A stretch of 54,388 bases of DNA. Origin: an uncultured Prevotellaceae bacterium. Lineage in GTDB: Bacteria > Bacteroidota > Bacteroidia > Bacteroidales > Bacteroidaceae. Location: assembly GCA_900316445.1 (NCBI GenBank), contig ONCZ01000045.1, forward strand, positions 1 to 54,388, in the 5' to 3' direction. Both the position numbers and the translations under genes were made by a program. Shown here one piece after another: positions 7,600 to 16,413 of the stretch (positions within the stretch are counted from its first letter, which is position 1; every line of letters starts with the position of its first letter). The notes beneath the pieces were generated by a model that made no database searches, was not told where the DNA came from, and saw nothing but the letters and a program-made list of their open reading frames with translations.

Positions 7600-9097
7600 T
7601 ATCTATCGGGGGGATGGCGCCGTTGTCCTCGCCGTTGATCTTGGAACCACGGATCTCGCCGCCGAAGTTATCCATCGGCGCACGGTTGCCGAGGTTGCGG
7701 TCTTCTGGATTCTCGAAGCGGGTGTACTCGCCGCGGAAGGTGAGCAGCACGTCGCCCGTGGCACCCTTACGATGCTTGGCGATGATGATCTGTGCCATGC
7801 CGCGCAGGTCGTGGCCGGCATCATCCTGATAGATGTGATAATACTCAGGACGGTGGACGAAGAGCACCATGTCGGCATCCTGTTCGATGGCTCCCGACTC
7901 ACGCAGGTCGGAGAGCATGGGTCGCTTGCCTTCGATGCCGTCACGTCCCTCGACGCCACGGTTGAGCTGACTGAGGGCGATGATGGGGATGTCGAGCTCC
8001 TTGGCCAAGCCCTTGAGCGAACGGGAGATGGTGGATACCTCCTCCTGACGTGAGGAGAAGCGCATGCCGTTGGCGTTCATGAGCTGCAGATAGTCGATCA
8101 TGATGAGCTTGACGTCGTGCTCTCGTACCAGGCGGCGGGCCTTGGTGCGCAGTTCGAAAACGGAGAGGCCCGGCGTGTCGTCGACATATAGCGGAGCGCC
8201 GAGGAGGTTGTTGATGTGCTTGTCGAGACGGTCCCACTCGTCACGCTGCAGCTGGCCATTGAGGATCTTCGAACCCTGGATCTCACAGACGTTGGAGATG
8301 AGGCGGTTGACGAGCTGGACATTCGACATTTCCAATGAGAAGAAGGCCATGGGCACATGGAGGTCGGCGGCAATGTTCTTGGCCATCGAGAGGGCGAAGG
8401 AGGTCTTACCCATGGCAGGGCGCCCGGCGATGATGATGAGGTCGGAGTTCTGCCAGCCGCTGGTCATATCATCGAGCTTGTAGTAGCCCGTGGAGATACC
8501 GGTGAGTCCGTCGGTGTTGGCGGCGGCGGCCTGGATGACCTTCAAAGCCTGGTCGATGACGGGGTTGATCTGGGTGTAGTCCTTCTTCATATTGCGCTGG
8601 GAGAGCTCGAAGAGGGAGCCTTCGGCCTCCTGCATCAGTTCCTCGACATCGACGGTCTCGTCGAAGGCCTTGGTCTGGATGACGCTCGAGAAAGAGATGA
8701 GCTGTCGAGCCAGGGACTTTTGGGCGATGATCTGGGCGTGGTACTCGATGTTGGCCGACGAGGCGACCTTGGAACTGAGTTCAGCAACGTAGCCCGGACC
8801 ACCTACTTCTTCGAGGTTGCCGGACTTGGCCAGCTGTTCGGTGACGGTGAGCACATCGACTGGGCGCTCGTCCATGTTAAGGTCGCGAATGGCCGTATAG
8901 ATCATCTGGTGACGGGGATCGTAGAAACTCTCGGGATGGAGGATCTCACAGACGACGGCGTAGGCGTCTTTGTCGATCATCAGGGCACCGAGGACGGCGT
9001 TTTCTACTTCGAGTGCCTGTGGGGGCAGATGGCCGTAGGTGGGGTCCAAGGGCATCTGGCGACGGGGTCTCTTGCGGGTATTGTCTTGTTCTGCCAT
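7580..9097 (-). CDS. dnaB: Replicative DNA helicase DnaB
   Basis: A 505-residue hexameric helicase that unwinds DNA at the replication fork. The N-terminal domain starts with PPQALEVENAVLGALMID. The RecA-like motor has Walker A GRPAMGKTS near residue 225, the KLIMIDYLQLM Walker B strand, and DLRESGAIEQDADMV with the arginine-finger region. The length is standard and no intein interrupts it. It is the last gene of a minus-strand run rarA - channel gene - dnaB, 19 nt downstream of the channel gene, and its stop codon lies within a hairpin shared with the converging gene. Confidence 0.96.
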   Translation of the reverse strand: MAEQDNTRKRPRRQMPLDPTYGHLPPQALEVENAVLGALMIDKDAYAVVCEILHPESFYDPRHQMIYTAIRDLNMDERPVDVLTVTEQLAKSGNLEEVGGPGYVAELSSKVASSANIEYHAQIIAQKSLARQLISFSSVIQTKAFDETVDVEELMQEAEGSLFELSQRNMKKDYTQINPVIDQALKVIQAAAANTDGLTGISTGYYKLDDMTSGWQNSDLIIIAGRPAMGKTSFALSMAKNIAADLHVPMAFFSLEMSNVQLVNRLISNVCEIQGSKILNGQLQRDEWDRLDKHINNLLGAPLYVDDTPGLSVFELRTKARRLVREHDVKLIMIDYLQLMNANGMRFSSRQEEVSTISRSLKGLAKELDIPIIALSQLNRGVEGRDGIEGKRPMLSDLRESGAIEQDADMVLFVHRPEYYHIYQDDAGHDLRGMAQIIIAKHRKGATGDVLLTFRGEYTRFENPEDRNLGNRAPMDNFGGEIRGSKINGEDNGAIPPIDNGPLPF

Positions 9098-9116
9098 TAT
9101 GATATTTACGATTTAC

Positions 9117-9734
9117 TTATTTACGATTTATTTCTTCGCCTTTTAAAGTCGGGAGGGAGATGTGGTAGCGGACGGCGAGGAAACGGATGATGCAGGTGAC
9201 GCAGAAACTGACGACGGCACTCAGTTCCGTTGAGAGGCCAAGGGCTGCCAAAGCCCAGTAGGCCAGTCCGCCCAGCACGCAGGCGATGGCGTAGATCTCC
9301 TTGTGGAAGATGACGGGCTCGTTGTTGAGCAGCACATCGCGGATGACACCGCCTGCGGAGCCCGTGATGCAGCCCATAATGATGGCCACCCAGAACGGCT
9401 GGCCCATAGCGAGGCTCTTCTGGATGCCGGCGATGGTGAAGAGCGCCAGGCCGAGGGTGTCGAAGACGAACCAGGCGTTTTTTAAGGGTTCCATCCACTT
9501 GCCGAAGAATACGACGGTGAGCAGGGCTACACCCGTACATATTAAATATAATGGTGTGGTCATCCAGAAGGGGGTCGTACCCAGCATAACGTCACGGAAC
9601 GTTCCGCCACCGATGGCTACAGCCACGCCACAGACATACCCGCCAAACCAGTCGAAGTGCTTGGCGGCGGCATGACGGATGCCTGAGATGGCAAAGGCAA
9701 ACGTTCCCAGAAGTTCTATGATATAGATGATCAC
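9117..9734 (-). CDS. TRIC/UPF0126-family membrane channel
   Basis: A 205-residue integral membrane protein with about seven hydrophobic helices and two internal repeats. Each repeat carries the family glycine signature: GGGTFRDVMLG near residue 42 and GSAGGVIRDVLLN near 125. This architecture belongs to UPF0126 (YicG-like), whose bacterial members are related to trimeric intracellular cation channels; older annotations call them glycine transporters. Substrate cannot be decided from sequence. It lies between rarA (45 nt upstream, with one arm of the ATTCGTG repeat in the gap) and dnaB (19 nt downstream). Confidence 0.85.
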   Translation of the reverse strand: MIIYIIELLGTFAFAISGIRHAAAKHFDWFGGYVCGVAVAIGGGTFRDVMLGTTPFWMTTPLYLICTGVALLTVVFFGKWMEPLKNAWFVFDTLGLALFTIAGIQKSLAMGQPFWVAIIMGCITGSAGGVIRDVLLNNEPVIFHKEIYAIACVLGGLAYWALAALGLSTELSAVVSFCVTCIIRFLAVRYHISLPTLKGEEINRK

Positions 9735-9756
9735 AACTAAAGATTTTTTTAAGACA

Positions 9757-9781
9757 ACGAATTACACGAATTTCACGAATT
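9757..9781 (+). repeat. Single ATTCGTG-family repeat arm between rarA and the channel gene
   Basis: Reads as three ACGAATT-type units and matches one arm of the inverted repeat at 5753-5826. It overlaps the rarA stop codon at 9780-9782. Confidence 0.7.
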
Positions 9782-11054
9782 ACTTTTCGAAGCGGGAGCC
9801 CCAGTAGTTAAGCATACGCTGGTACATCTTTTCCTCGGTGGGGTTGTGCTGACCGTGCCAGAGACGTTCGTTGACGAGGGCATCGGGCAGATACTGCTGG
9901 GGCGTGAAATGGCCGGGATAGTCGTGCGGATACTGGTAGCCGTCGTGATAACCCAGGTCTTTCATCAGCTGCGTGGGGGCATTGCGGATGGGCAGCGGCA
10001 CGGGCTGGTTGCCGGTGCGACGGACGAGCTCGAGGGCGGCATCGACACCGAGATAGGCGCTGTTGCTCTTGGGCGAGGTGGCCAGATAGACCGTTGCCTC
10101 GGCGAGGGGGATGCGCCCCTCGGGCCAGCCGATCTTCATCACGGCATCGAAGGCGGCATTGGCGAGCAGCAGGGCGTTGGGATTGGCCAGGCCGATGTCC
10201 TCGGCAGCGCTGATGACGAGCCGACGGGCGATGAACTGCGGGTCTTCCCCACCCTCAATCATCCGGGCGAGCCAGTAGAGGGCGGCATCGGGGTCGGAAC
10301 CGCGAATGCTCTTGATGAAGGCTGAGATGATGTCGTAGTGCATCTCACCCTCCTTGTCGTAGGCCAGGGGATTCTGCTGAAGGCGCTGAACAACGAGGGC
10401 GTCGGTGATATTGACTTCATCCGAAGATTCGGATTCTACTACCAACTCCAAGATATTCAATAACTTACGGGCATCACCTCCGCTGTATCGCAGAAGGGCG
10501 CCGGTCTCCTGCAGCTGGATGTTTCGCTCCTTGAGAATAGAGTCGGTATGGATGGCACGGTCGAGCAAGAGCAGGAGATCATCTTTCTCCAGAGACTTGA
10601 GGACATAGAGCTGACAACGGGACAGCAGCGGACGGATGACCTCGAAGGAGGGGTTCTCCGTGGTGGCGCCGATGAGCGTGACAATGCCCTTCTCCACAGC
10701 GCCCAGGAGGGAGTCCTGCTGCGATTTGGAGAAACGGTGGATCTCGTCGATGAAGAGGATCGGCGATGCCTCGTTGAAGAAACGGCCCTTCTGCGCCTTC
10801 TCGATGACGTCGCGGACATCCTTGACACCACTCGTGACAGCCGAGAGGGTATAGAAGGGTGTCTCCAGCCGGTTGGCAATGATCTGGGCCAGGGTGGTCT
10901 TACCCACACCCGGGGGTCCCCAGAGGATAAAAGAAGAGATGCGTCCTGCCTCGATCATCTTCCGCAGGACGGCCCCCTCGCCCACCAAATGTTGTTGTCC
11001 GATATAGTCGTCCAAAGTGCGAGGACGGAGTCGTTCAGCCAGTGGTTGTGCCAT
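9780..11054 (-). CDS. rarA: Replication-associated recombination protein RarA (MgsA)
   Basis: A 424-residue AAA+ ATPase of the RarA/Mgs1/WRNIP1 family, related to clamp-loader subunits and acting at stalled forks. Visible motifs are the N-terminal PLAERLRPRTLDDYIGQQHL, Walker A GPPGVGKTT, Walker B LFIDEIHRFSKSQQD, sensor-1 IGATTENPSFEV and the C-terminal GYKYPHD-like YQYPHDYPGHF. Full length. Its own promoter (11095-11065) overlaps that of the divergent gene. Grouping with dnaB suggests coordinated expression of fork-maintenance functions. Confidence 0.94.
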   Translation of the reverse strand: MAQPLAERLRPRTLDDYIGQQHLVGEGAVLRKMIEAGRISSFILWGPPGVGKTTLAQIIANRLETPFYTLSAVTSGVKDVRDVIEKAQKGRFFNEASPILFIDEIHRFSKSQQDSLLGAVEKGIVTLIGATTENPSFEVIRPLLSRCQLYVLKSLEKDDLLLLLDRAIHTDSILKERNIQLQETGALLRYSGGDARKLLNILELVVESESSDEVNITDALVVQRLQQNPLAYDKEGEMHYDIISAFIKSIRGSDPDAALYWLARMIEGGEDPQFIARRLVISAAEDIGLANPNALLLANAAFDAVMKIGWPEGRIPLAEATVYLATSPKSNSAYLGVDAALELVRRTGNQPVPLPIRNAPTQLMKDLGYHDGYQYPHDYPGHFTPQQYLPDALVNERLWHGQHNPTEEKMYQRMLNYWGSRFEK

Positions 11055-11064
11055 ATTTTGCCTG

Positions 11065-11095
11065 CAAAGTTACTTTAAAATGTGAAAATCACAAA
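11065..11095 (-). promoter_or_regulatory. rarA promoter
   Basis: On the minus strand TTTG at 11095-11092, 19 nt, then TAACTTTG at 11072-11065. The start codon at 11054 would be only a few bases from the transcription start, so the message is nearly leaderless. Confidence 0.65.
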
Positions 11096-11112
11096 AAATA
11101 TCATCAAAAAAC

Positions 11113-11143
11113 TTGCTAATAAAAAATAAAGTTAATACATTTG
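11113..11143 (+). promoter_or_regulatory. Promoter of the acidic-tail protein gene
   Basis: TTG at 11113-11115, 20 nt, then TACATTTG at 11136-11143. Transcription near 11150 would place the ATG at 11164 as the first usable start and excludes the TTG at 11113 as a start codon. Confidence 0.65.
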
Positions 11144-11163
11144 CAGAAAAAAACAAGATATAT

Positions 11164-12003
11164 ATGGCAAGAACAAAGCAACAACAGCCGGAAAGTAATC
11201 CGTCACTGTCGATCAAGGCAGTCACAAAAAGTAGTGTTTGGGACATCCAGGAGAACGATGTGTTCCGTATGTGGGAGGCAGCCACGAAGGATGCCGAAGT
11301 GAAGGAAAACGTCACGCATTATCTGGACATCTTCAAGAGCGCCTTCTTCATTGAGGACATCAAGGAGGACGTGATGCTCGTGAAGAAGAGTTATGAGAAG
11401 CGTGGTTACAAGGTGGCCCAGATCAAGTTTGACGAGAGTATGAAGTTCTCGTGGGCCATCAAGAAGAAGCCGATTATGCGCGTGACCGACCTGACGTATG
11501 AGAACATCCGCCACATCTCTGCCGCCAAGCTGATAGAGGTGCTCGACCGCAACTTCGGCGGTGGATGGGACTCGTTGTCGCAGTCGATTCAGGACATCAT
11601 CCTCAGCGGTTTCGACATCTCCACCACAACCCTTCCCAAGGACCGTCTGCACAAGAAGGGCGGTATGTATGAGAAGAAGGTTGAAGACGGCTTCGAGGTG
11701 CTCGAGGTGGAGAAAGGCGGCTGGGTGGAGGCCATCTTCGCCAAGCTGAAGCCCGAGCAGGAGAAGATCCGTATGAAGTTCTCCGACGATGAAGACGACG
11801 AGACAGAACGTGATGACGAGAATGAGGACGATGAGGACTACGAGGTACAGGACGACTACAGTTCGCACGACGAGGAGGACGAGGAGGTTGAAGATCCGGA
11901 TGACGATGAGATCACCGAGGACAACTACTCGACGATGATGGACCTGGGCAGCGAAGATCCCGACGACGAAGCTGCCAACCTCATTGAGTTTGTAGACGAA
12001 TAA
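11164..12003 (+). CDS. Conserved hypothetical protein with long acidic C-terminus
   Basis: A cytoplasmic protein of 279 residues with no signal peptide or membrane helix. The N-terminal ~210 residues are a mixed alpha/beta region I do not recognise (features: SSVWDIQENDVFRMWEAA, FSWAIKKKPIMRVTDLTYE). The last ~70 residues are almost entirely Asp and Glu. Such tails occur on DNA mimics, histone-like chaperones and RNA polymerase-associated proteins, but no function can be assigned. It lies between rarA (divergent) and hppA (33 nt downstream, possibly co-transcribed). The start is fixed by the promoter at 11113-11143. Confidence 0.7.
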   Translation: MARTKQQQPESNPSLSIKAVTKSSVWDIQENDVFRMWEAATKDAEVKENVTHYLDIFKSAFFIEDIKEDVMLVKKSYEKRGYKVAQIKFDESMKFSWAIKKKPIMRVTDLTYENIRHISAAKLIEVLDRNFGGGWDSLSQSIQDIILSGFDISTTTLPKDRLHKKGGMYEKKVEDGFEVLEVEKGGWVEAIFAKLKPEQEKIRMKFSDDEDDETERDDENEDDEDYEVQDDYSSHDEEDEEVEDPDDDEITEDNYSTMMDLGSEDPDDEAANLIEFVDE

Positions 12004-12035
12004 TCAATCATTAATAAATCAAAACCTAGATCAAA

Positions 12036-14231
12036 ATGAACATTCCTGAAGTATTTTGGCTCGTGCCCATCGCCTCGGTGGTAGCATTGGGAATGGCGTA
12101 CTTCTTCTTCACCCAGCTGATGAAGGCTGACGAGGGTACGCCGCGTATGAAAGAAATTGCACTCTATGTGCGTAAAGGTGCTATGGCCTACCTGAAGCAG
12201 CAGTACAAGGTCGTTTGTATTGTCTTCGTGGTGCTCTGTGCCCTCTTCGCCTTTATGGCCTACGGCCTGAACGTACAGAACCCCTGGGTGCCCTTCGCAT
12301 TCCTTACCGGCGGTTTCTTCTCCGGACTGGCAGGTTTCTTCGGCATGAAGACCGCCACCTATGCCTCTGCACGTACGGCCAATGCGGCCCGTCAGAGCAT
12401 GGACGCCGGACTGAAGATTGCCTTCCGTTCGGGTGCCGTAATGGGTCTGACGGTTGTCGGACTGGGTCTGCTTGACATTGCGATATGGTTCCTGGTGCTC
12501 AGCTATTTCTATCAGGGCGACCAGATGGCCCTCATCACCATCACCACCACGATGCTGACCTTCGGAATGGGTGCTTCGACACAGGCGCTGTTTGCCCGTG
12601 TCGGCGGTGGTATCTATACGAAGGCTGCCGACGTAGGTGCTGACATCGTTGGTAAGGTGGAGGCCGACATCCCCGAGGATGATCCCCGTAACCCTGCCAC
12701 CATTGCTGACAACGTGGGTGACAACGTGGGTGATGTGGCCGGTATGGGTGCCGACCTCTATGAGAGCTATTGCGGCTCGATCCTTTCCACGGCTGCCCTG
12801 GGTGCTGCCGCCTTCGGCGTGGCTGGTCTTGAGATCCAGCTGAAGGCCGTCATAGCCCCGATGCTGATTGCCTCGGTGGGTGTGTTCCTCTCGCTGCTGG
12901 GAATCTTCCTGGTGCGCACGAAGGAAGGTGCCACGATGAGGGATCTGCTGCGTTCGCTCGCCTTAGGAACGAATGTCAGCGCCGTGCTCATCGCCATCGC
13001 CACCTTCGCCATCCTCTACCTGCTGGGTATCGAGAACTGGCTGGGGCTCTCCTTCTCTGTCATCTCAGGTCTGGCTGCCGGTGTGATCATCGGACAGGCT
13101 ACGGAATACTACACCTCGCACTCCTATAAGCCGACGCAGAAGATCTCTGAAGCCGGACAGACTGGTGCTGCCACGGTGATTATCAAGGGTATCGGTACGG
13201 GTATGATCTCTACCTGCATCCCCGTGATCACCATCGGCGTGGCCATTATGCTGAGTTATCTCTGTGCCAACGGCTTCGACCTCACAATGTCGTCAGAGTC
13301 ACTGGCTCACGGTCTCTATGGCATCGGTATCGCTGCCGTGGGTATGCTCTCTACGCTGGGTATCACACTGGCCACCGACGCCTACGGTCCTATCGCCGAC
13401 AATGCCGGTGGTAATGCCGAGATGTGCGGACTGGGTGAAGAGGTGCGTCATCGTACAGATGCCCTCGACGCCCTGGGCAACACGACAGCTGCCACAGGTA
13501 AGGGCTTTGCCATCGGTTCTGCAGCCCTCACGGCTCTCGCCCTACTCGCCTCTTACATTGAGGAGATCAAAATCGCGATGGTTCGTGCCGGTCAGACGCT
13601 GAACAACGTGGCTGGTGATGTGATCTCTGCTTCAGAAGCCACCATCCCCGACTTTATGAACTATTATCAGATCAACCTGATGAATCCCCGCGTGATCGTC
13701 GGTGCGTTCATCGGTGCGATGGCTGCCTTCCTCTTCTGCGGTATGACGATGGAGGCTGTGGGCCGTGCTGCTGAGAAGATGGTGCAGGAGGTGCGTCGTC
13801 AGTTCCGTGAGATTGCCGGTATTCTGGAGGGAACAGGCACGCCAGACTATGGCCGTTGTGTGGAGATCTCCACCCGTGCTGCCCAGCACGAGATGGTGGT
13901 GCCTTCCATCCTCGCCATTATCATCCCCATCGTCGTGGGTTGTGTACTCGGCGTGGCTGGTGTCTTAGGTCTGCTCGTCGGTGGTCTGGCCGGCGGCTTC
14001 ACGCTGGCTGTGTTCATGGCCAATGCAGGAGGTGCCTGGGACAATGCCAAGAAGAACATCGAAGAAGGCAACTTCGGCGGCAAGGGCTCATTTGCCCATA
14101 AGGCCTGTATCGTCGGTGACACCGTGGGTGACCCGTTCAAGGACACCTCTGGTCCGTCGCTGAACATCCTGATCAAGCTGATGTCGATGGTCAGCATCGT
14201 CATGGCTGGTCTGACGGTTGCATTTTCATAA
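12036..14231 (+). CDS. hppA: Membrane-bound ion-pumping pyrophosphatase, K+-dependent type
   Basis: A 731-residue polytopic pump (about 16 helices) that couples pyrophosphate hydrolysis to Na+ and/or H+ export. The substrate site is visible in VGKVEADIPEDDPRNPATIADNVGDNVGD and in the C-terminal DNAKKNIE / GDTVGDPFKDTSGPS region. The GNTTAATGKG segment has Ala where K+-independent H+ pumps carry Lys, which marks the K+-dependent class. Bacteroidota members of this class have been reported to pump Na+ or both Na+ and H+; which ion applies here is not decided by sequence alone. A PAP2 phosphatase gene follows after 8 nt. Confidence 0.95.
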   Translation: MNIPEVFWLVPIASVVALGMAYFFFTQLMKADEGTPRMKEIALYVRKGAMAYLKQQYKVVCIVFVVLCALFAFMAYGLNVQNPWVPFAFLTGGFFSGLAGFFGMKTATYASARTANAARQSMDAGLKIAFRSGAVMGLTVVGLGLLDIAIWFLVLSYFYQGDQMALITITTTMLTFGMGASTQALFARVGGGIYTKAADVGADIVGKVEADIPEDDPRNPATIADNVGDNVGDVAGMGADLYESYCGSILSTAALGAAAFGVAGLEIQLKAVIAPMLIASVGVFLSLLGIFLVRTKEGATMRDLLRSLALGTNVSAVLIAIATFAILYLLGIENWLGLSFSVISGLAAGVIIGQATEYYTSHSYKPTQKISEAGQTGAATVIIKGIGTGMISTCIPVITIGVAIMLSYLCANGFDLTMSSESLAHGLYGIGIAAVGMLSTLGITLATDAYGPIADNAGGNAEMCGLGEEVRHRTDALDALGNTTAATGKGFAIGSAALTALALLASYIEEIKIAMVRAGQTLNNVAGDVISASEATIPDFMNYYQINLMNPRVIVGAFIGAMAAFLFCGMTMEAVGRAAEKMVQEVRRQFREIAGILEGTGTPDYGRCVEISTRAAQHEMVVPSILAIIIPIVVGCVLGVAGVLGLLVGGLAGGFTLAVFMANAGGAWDNAKKNIEEGNFGGKGSFAHKACIVGDTVGDPFKDTSGPSLNILIKLMSMVSIVMAGLTVAFS

Positions 14232-14239
14232 TATAAAAT

Positions 14240-15736
14240 ATGTATAAGAGAAATATGAGATTATTAGTATCAACGGTTATCGCAGTCTTTTGCTGCGGTA
14301 ACCTTCATGCTCAGGCAGTACCCGATGCCGGGAAATTCCTTCCTGGACCTCCTGCGGAGACATCCGTAGAGTATATCAAGGACTATCTCCAGTATGCCTG
14401 GGGCAAGACCATGAGAGGCACGGAGATAGGTGAACAGGCCAGGAACGACTTCAACGCCGATGCCTCTTATTATCTGGATGCCTTCTCACAGGCCATCGAC
14501 GTCTCGCTGAACGCTGCAGAGACACCTTACATCGCAGAGCTCTTTGAGTACTGTATGGAGTATGGCAACAAGAGCATCCAGCAGGCCAAGGCGTCGTTCG
14601 CGTTTTTCAGAAGGCCGTATGTGCGTTTCGACGAGGTGTCGCTCATCCCGGAGATGGAGGAGAAATACCGCGACGAGAGTTCCTTCCCTTCCCGCGAGTC
14701 GCTGATGGGATGGATGTATGCGCTGCTACTGACTGAGATCTGTCCGGATAGACAGGATGATATCCTGAACCTCGGCTATCGTTTCGGCGATGCTTCGATT
14801 TCGACGGGTTACTATTGGGACAGCGATGTTCAGGCAGGTCGTCTGCTGGCCAGTGCCCTGATCGTCCGTCTGCATGACCACACAGGTGTCAATGCGATGA
14901 TCAACTCTGCCAAGGCTGAATATGCCAAGGTGTCTGGAACGACGTATGAGAGTCCTGCGCTGACGGAAGAGACGAATCAGTATTTCAGCGAAAACCAGTT
15001 GCCGGATGCCGTCAATTATCTGCCGGCTCCTCCAGACACGGTCTCTGCCCTGGGCACCACGGACATGAGTAAGTTCATCGAAGGTAAGGGTATCCGTCCG
15101 ACGGATGAAGGTCAGATTGCCATCAACGACGTGAACAACGAACTGGATTATTTCCTGCAGATATATTCGACTCCTTTTGGCAGGACACTCTCTGCAACGG
15201 CAACGCCGGAGGTGTATAAACTTTGTGAGGCAATGTATCTCCTTGGTGACGGTGCTACCCGCAGCTGCAAGAACTTCTATCATCGTTCTCGTCCGTTCAA
15301 GCAGTTGAACGAGGCTACGGCCTATCCGCCTGCTGAGAACATCGAGAAGAATACGGGTTCCTATCCTTCGGGTGATTCTTCTACGGGCTGGATGTATGCT
15401 TTGGTGCTGTCAGAGCTGAATCCGGAAGCAGAGGAAGCCCTGTTGGCACGTGCTTATCAGTATGGTCAGGGCCGTGTCATCACAGGCTATCACTGGCAGA
15501 CGGATGTCGAGGCCGGTCGTCTCGTTGGTGCTGCCGTCTATGCCCGTCTACACAACAGCGATGAGTTCCTGAAGCAGTTTGAGCGTGCCAAGAAAGAACT
15601 TGACGGCACGTTGGGTGTACGAGCCATCTCTGCTGACGTGAAGGATGCCGACACCTATACCCTCGGAGGCGTTAAGGTAACGGAACCGACTCAGAAAGGT
15701 GTGTATATCCAAGGCGACAAGAAAGTGATACGCTGA
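14240..15736 (+). CDS. Secreted tandem PAP2/class A acid phosphatase-like protein
   Basis: A 498-residue exported protein (signal peptide ending LHAQ) with two phosphatase domains. The C-terminal domain (about 255-450) follows the class A acid phosphatase pattern: KNFYHRSRP fits K-x6-RP, YPSGDSSTGW replaces PSGH with PSGD, and GRVITGYHWQTD supplies the Arg, nucleophile His and Asp. The N-terminal domain (about 30-240) aligns with it but reads RRP without the Lys at spacing, PSRES, and STGYYWDSD, so the Arg and His are lost and it is probably inactive. The end (YTLGGVKV...KGVYIQGDKKVIR) is the short secretion-associated tail common in Prevotella. It overlaps the next gene by one base (TGATG), implying coupling. 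Confidence 0.85.
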   Translation: MYKRNMRLLVSTVIAVFCCGNLHAQAVPDAGKFLPGPPAETSVEYIKDYLQYAWGKTMRGTEIGEQARNDFNADASYYLDAFSQAIDVSLNAAETPYIAELFEYCMEYGNKSIQQAKASFAFFRRPYVRFDEVSLIPEMEEKYRDESSFPSRESLMGWMYALLLTEICPDRQDDILNLGYRFGDASISTGYYWDSDVQAGRLLASALIVRLHDHTGVNAMINSAKAEYAKVSGTTYESPALTEETNQYFSENQLPDAVNYLPAPPDTVSALGTTDMSKFIEGKGIRPTDEGQIAINDVNNELDYFLQIYSTPFGRTLSATATPEVYKLCEAMYLLGDGATRSCKNFYHRSRPFKQLNEATAYPPAENIEKNTGSYPSGDSSTGWMYALVLSELNPEAEEALLARAYQYGQGRVITGYHWQTDVEAGRLVGAAVYARLHNSDEFLKQFERAKKELDGTLGVRAISADVKDADTYTLGGVKVTEPTQKGVYIQGDKKVIR

Positions 15737-16392
15737 TGAGAACAACACTACTGACTATTATTCTATTCTGGCTCTGTGGCATACTTCCTGCGCAGAGCCA
15801 GGATTTTTCTGCCGGTTTCTCTATCCATGAGATTCCTGACAGCATCTGGCAGAAGATGCAGGGCAAAACTTATCAGCCCAATGATGTCATCCACCGTGAA
15901 GACCTGCGCTATCTGAAGCTGATGCACTGGGACTATGACGGCAAGACACACTATGGCGAGATGGTCTGCAACAAGATTATCGCTCAGAAGCTGATCCGCA
16001 TCTTCATGGAGCTTTATCGCCAGCACTACCCTATCCAGAAGATCCGTTTGGCTGATGAATATGATGCTGATGACGAGAGGCAGATGAGCGACAACAACAC
16101 CAGTTGCTTCTGTTTCCGTACTGTCTCAGGCCGCCAGCATCTCTCCTATCATGCCAGAGGTCTCGCCGTTGACATCAACACGCTATATAATCCCTACGTG
16201 AGGACAGGCAAAGACGGCAAACAAATAGTAGAGCCTGCCACGGGCAAGCCCTACTGTGATCGGAAGAAGGATTTCAAGTATAAGATCACAAAAGGTGACC
16301 TCTGCTATCGGCTATTCATCAAGCATGGCTTTACCTGGGGCGGTTCCTGGCGCACCATGAAAGACTACCAGCACTTTGAATACCATCCATAA
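15736..16392 (+). CDS. Secreted M15-family peptidase (L,D/D,D-type cell-wall peptidase)
   Basis: A 218-residue protein with an N-terminal signal (hydrophobic LLTIILFWLCGIL, cleavage near AQSQ). The zinc-site motifs of the M15 family are present: SYHARGLAVDIN (S-x-H-x6-D) near residue 137 and DYQHFEY near 211. M15 enzymes trim peptidoglycan peptides; the long spacing and GSW-type insert near the end resemble the M15C (Ala-Glu peptidase-like) group. It starts within the stop codon of the phosphatase gene. Its 3' end faces the DUF1015 gene across 21 nt that contain TTCCCCTCCTAAG, a fragment resembling the hairpin repeats at 26785 and 33163. Confidence 0.85.
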   Translation: MRTTLLTIILFWLCGILPAQSQDFSAGFSIHEIPDSIWQKMQGKTYQPNDVIHREDLRYLKLMHWDYDGKTHYGEMVCNKIIAQKLIRIFMELYRQHYPIQKIRLADEYDADDERQMSDNNTSCFCFRTVSGRQHLSYHARGLAVDINTLYNPYVRTGKDGKQIVEPATGKPYCDRKKDFKYKITKGDLCYRLFIKHGFTWGGSWRTMKDYQHFEYHP

Positions 16393-16413
16393 GTAATTTC
16401 TTCCCCTCCTAAG

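Noticed and set aside
8357-9190. 277-codon plus-strand open frame opposite dnaB
   Set aside because: Antisense to an unmistakable DnaB; Gly/Asp/Val-rich composition typical of a mirrored coding frame.
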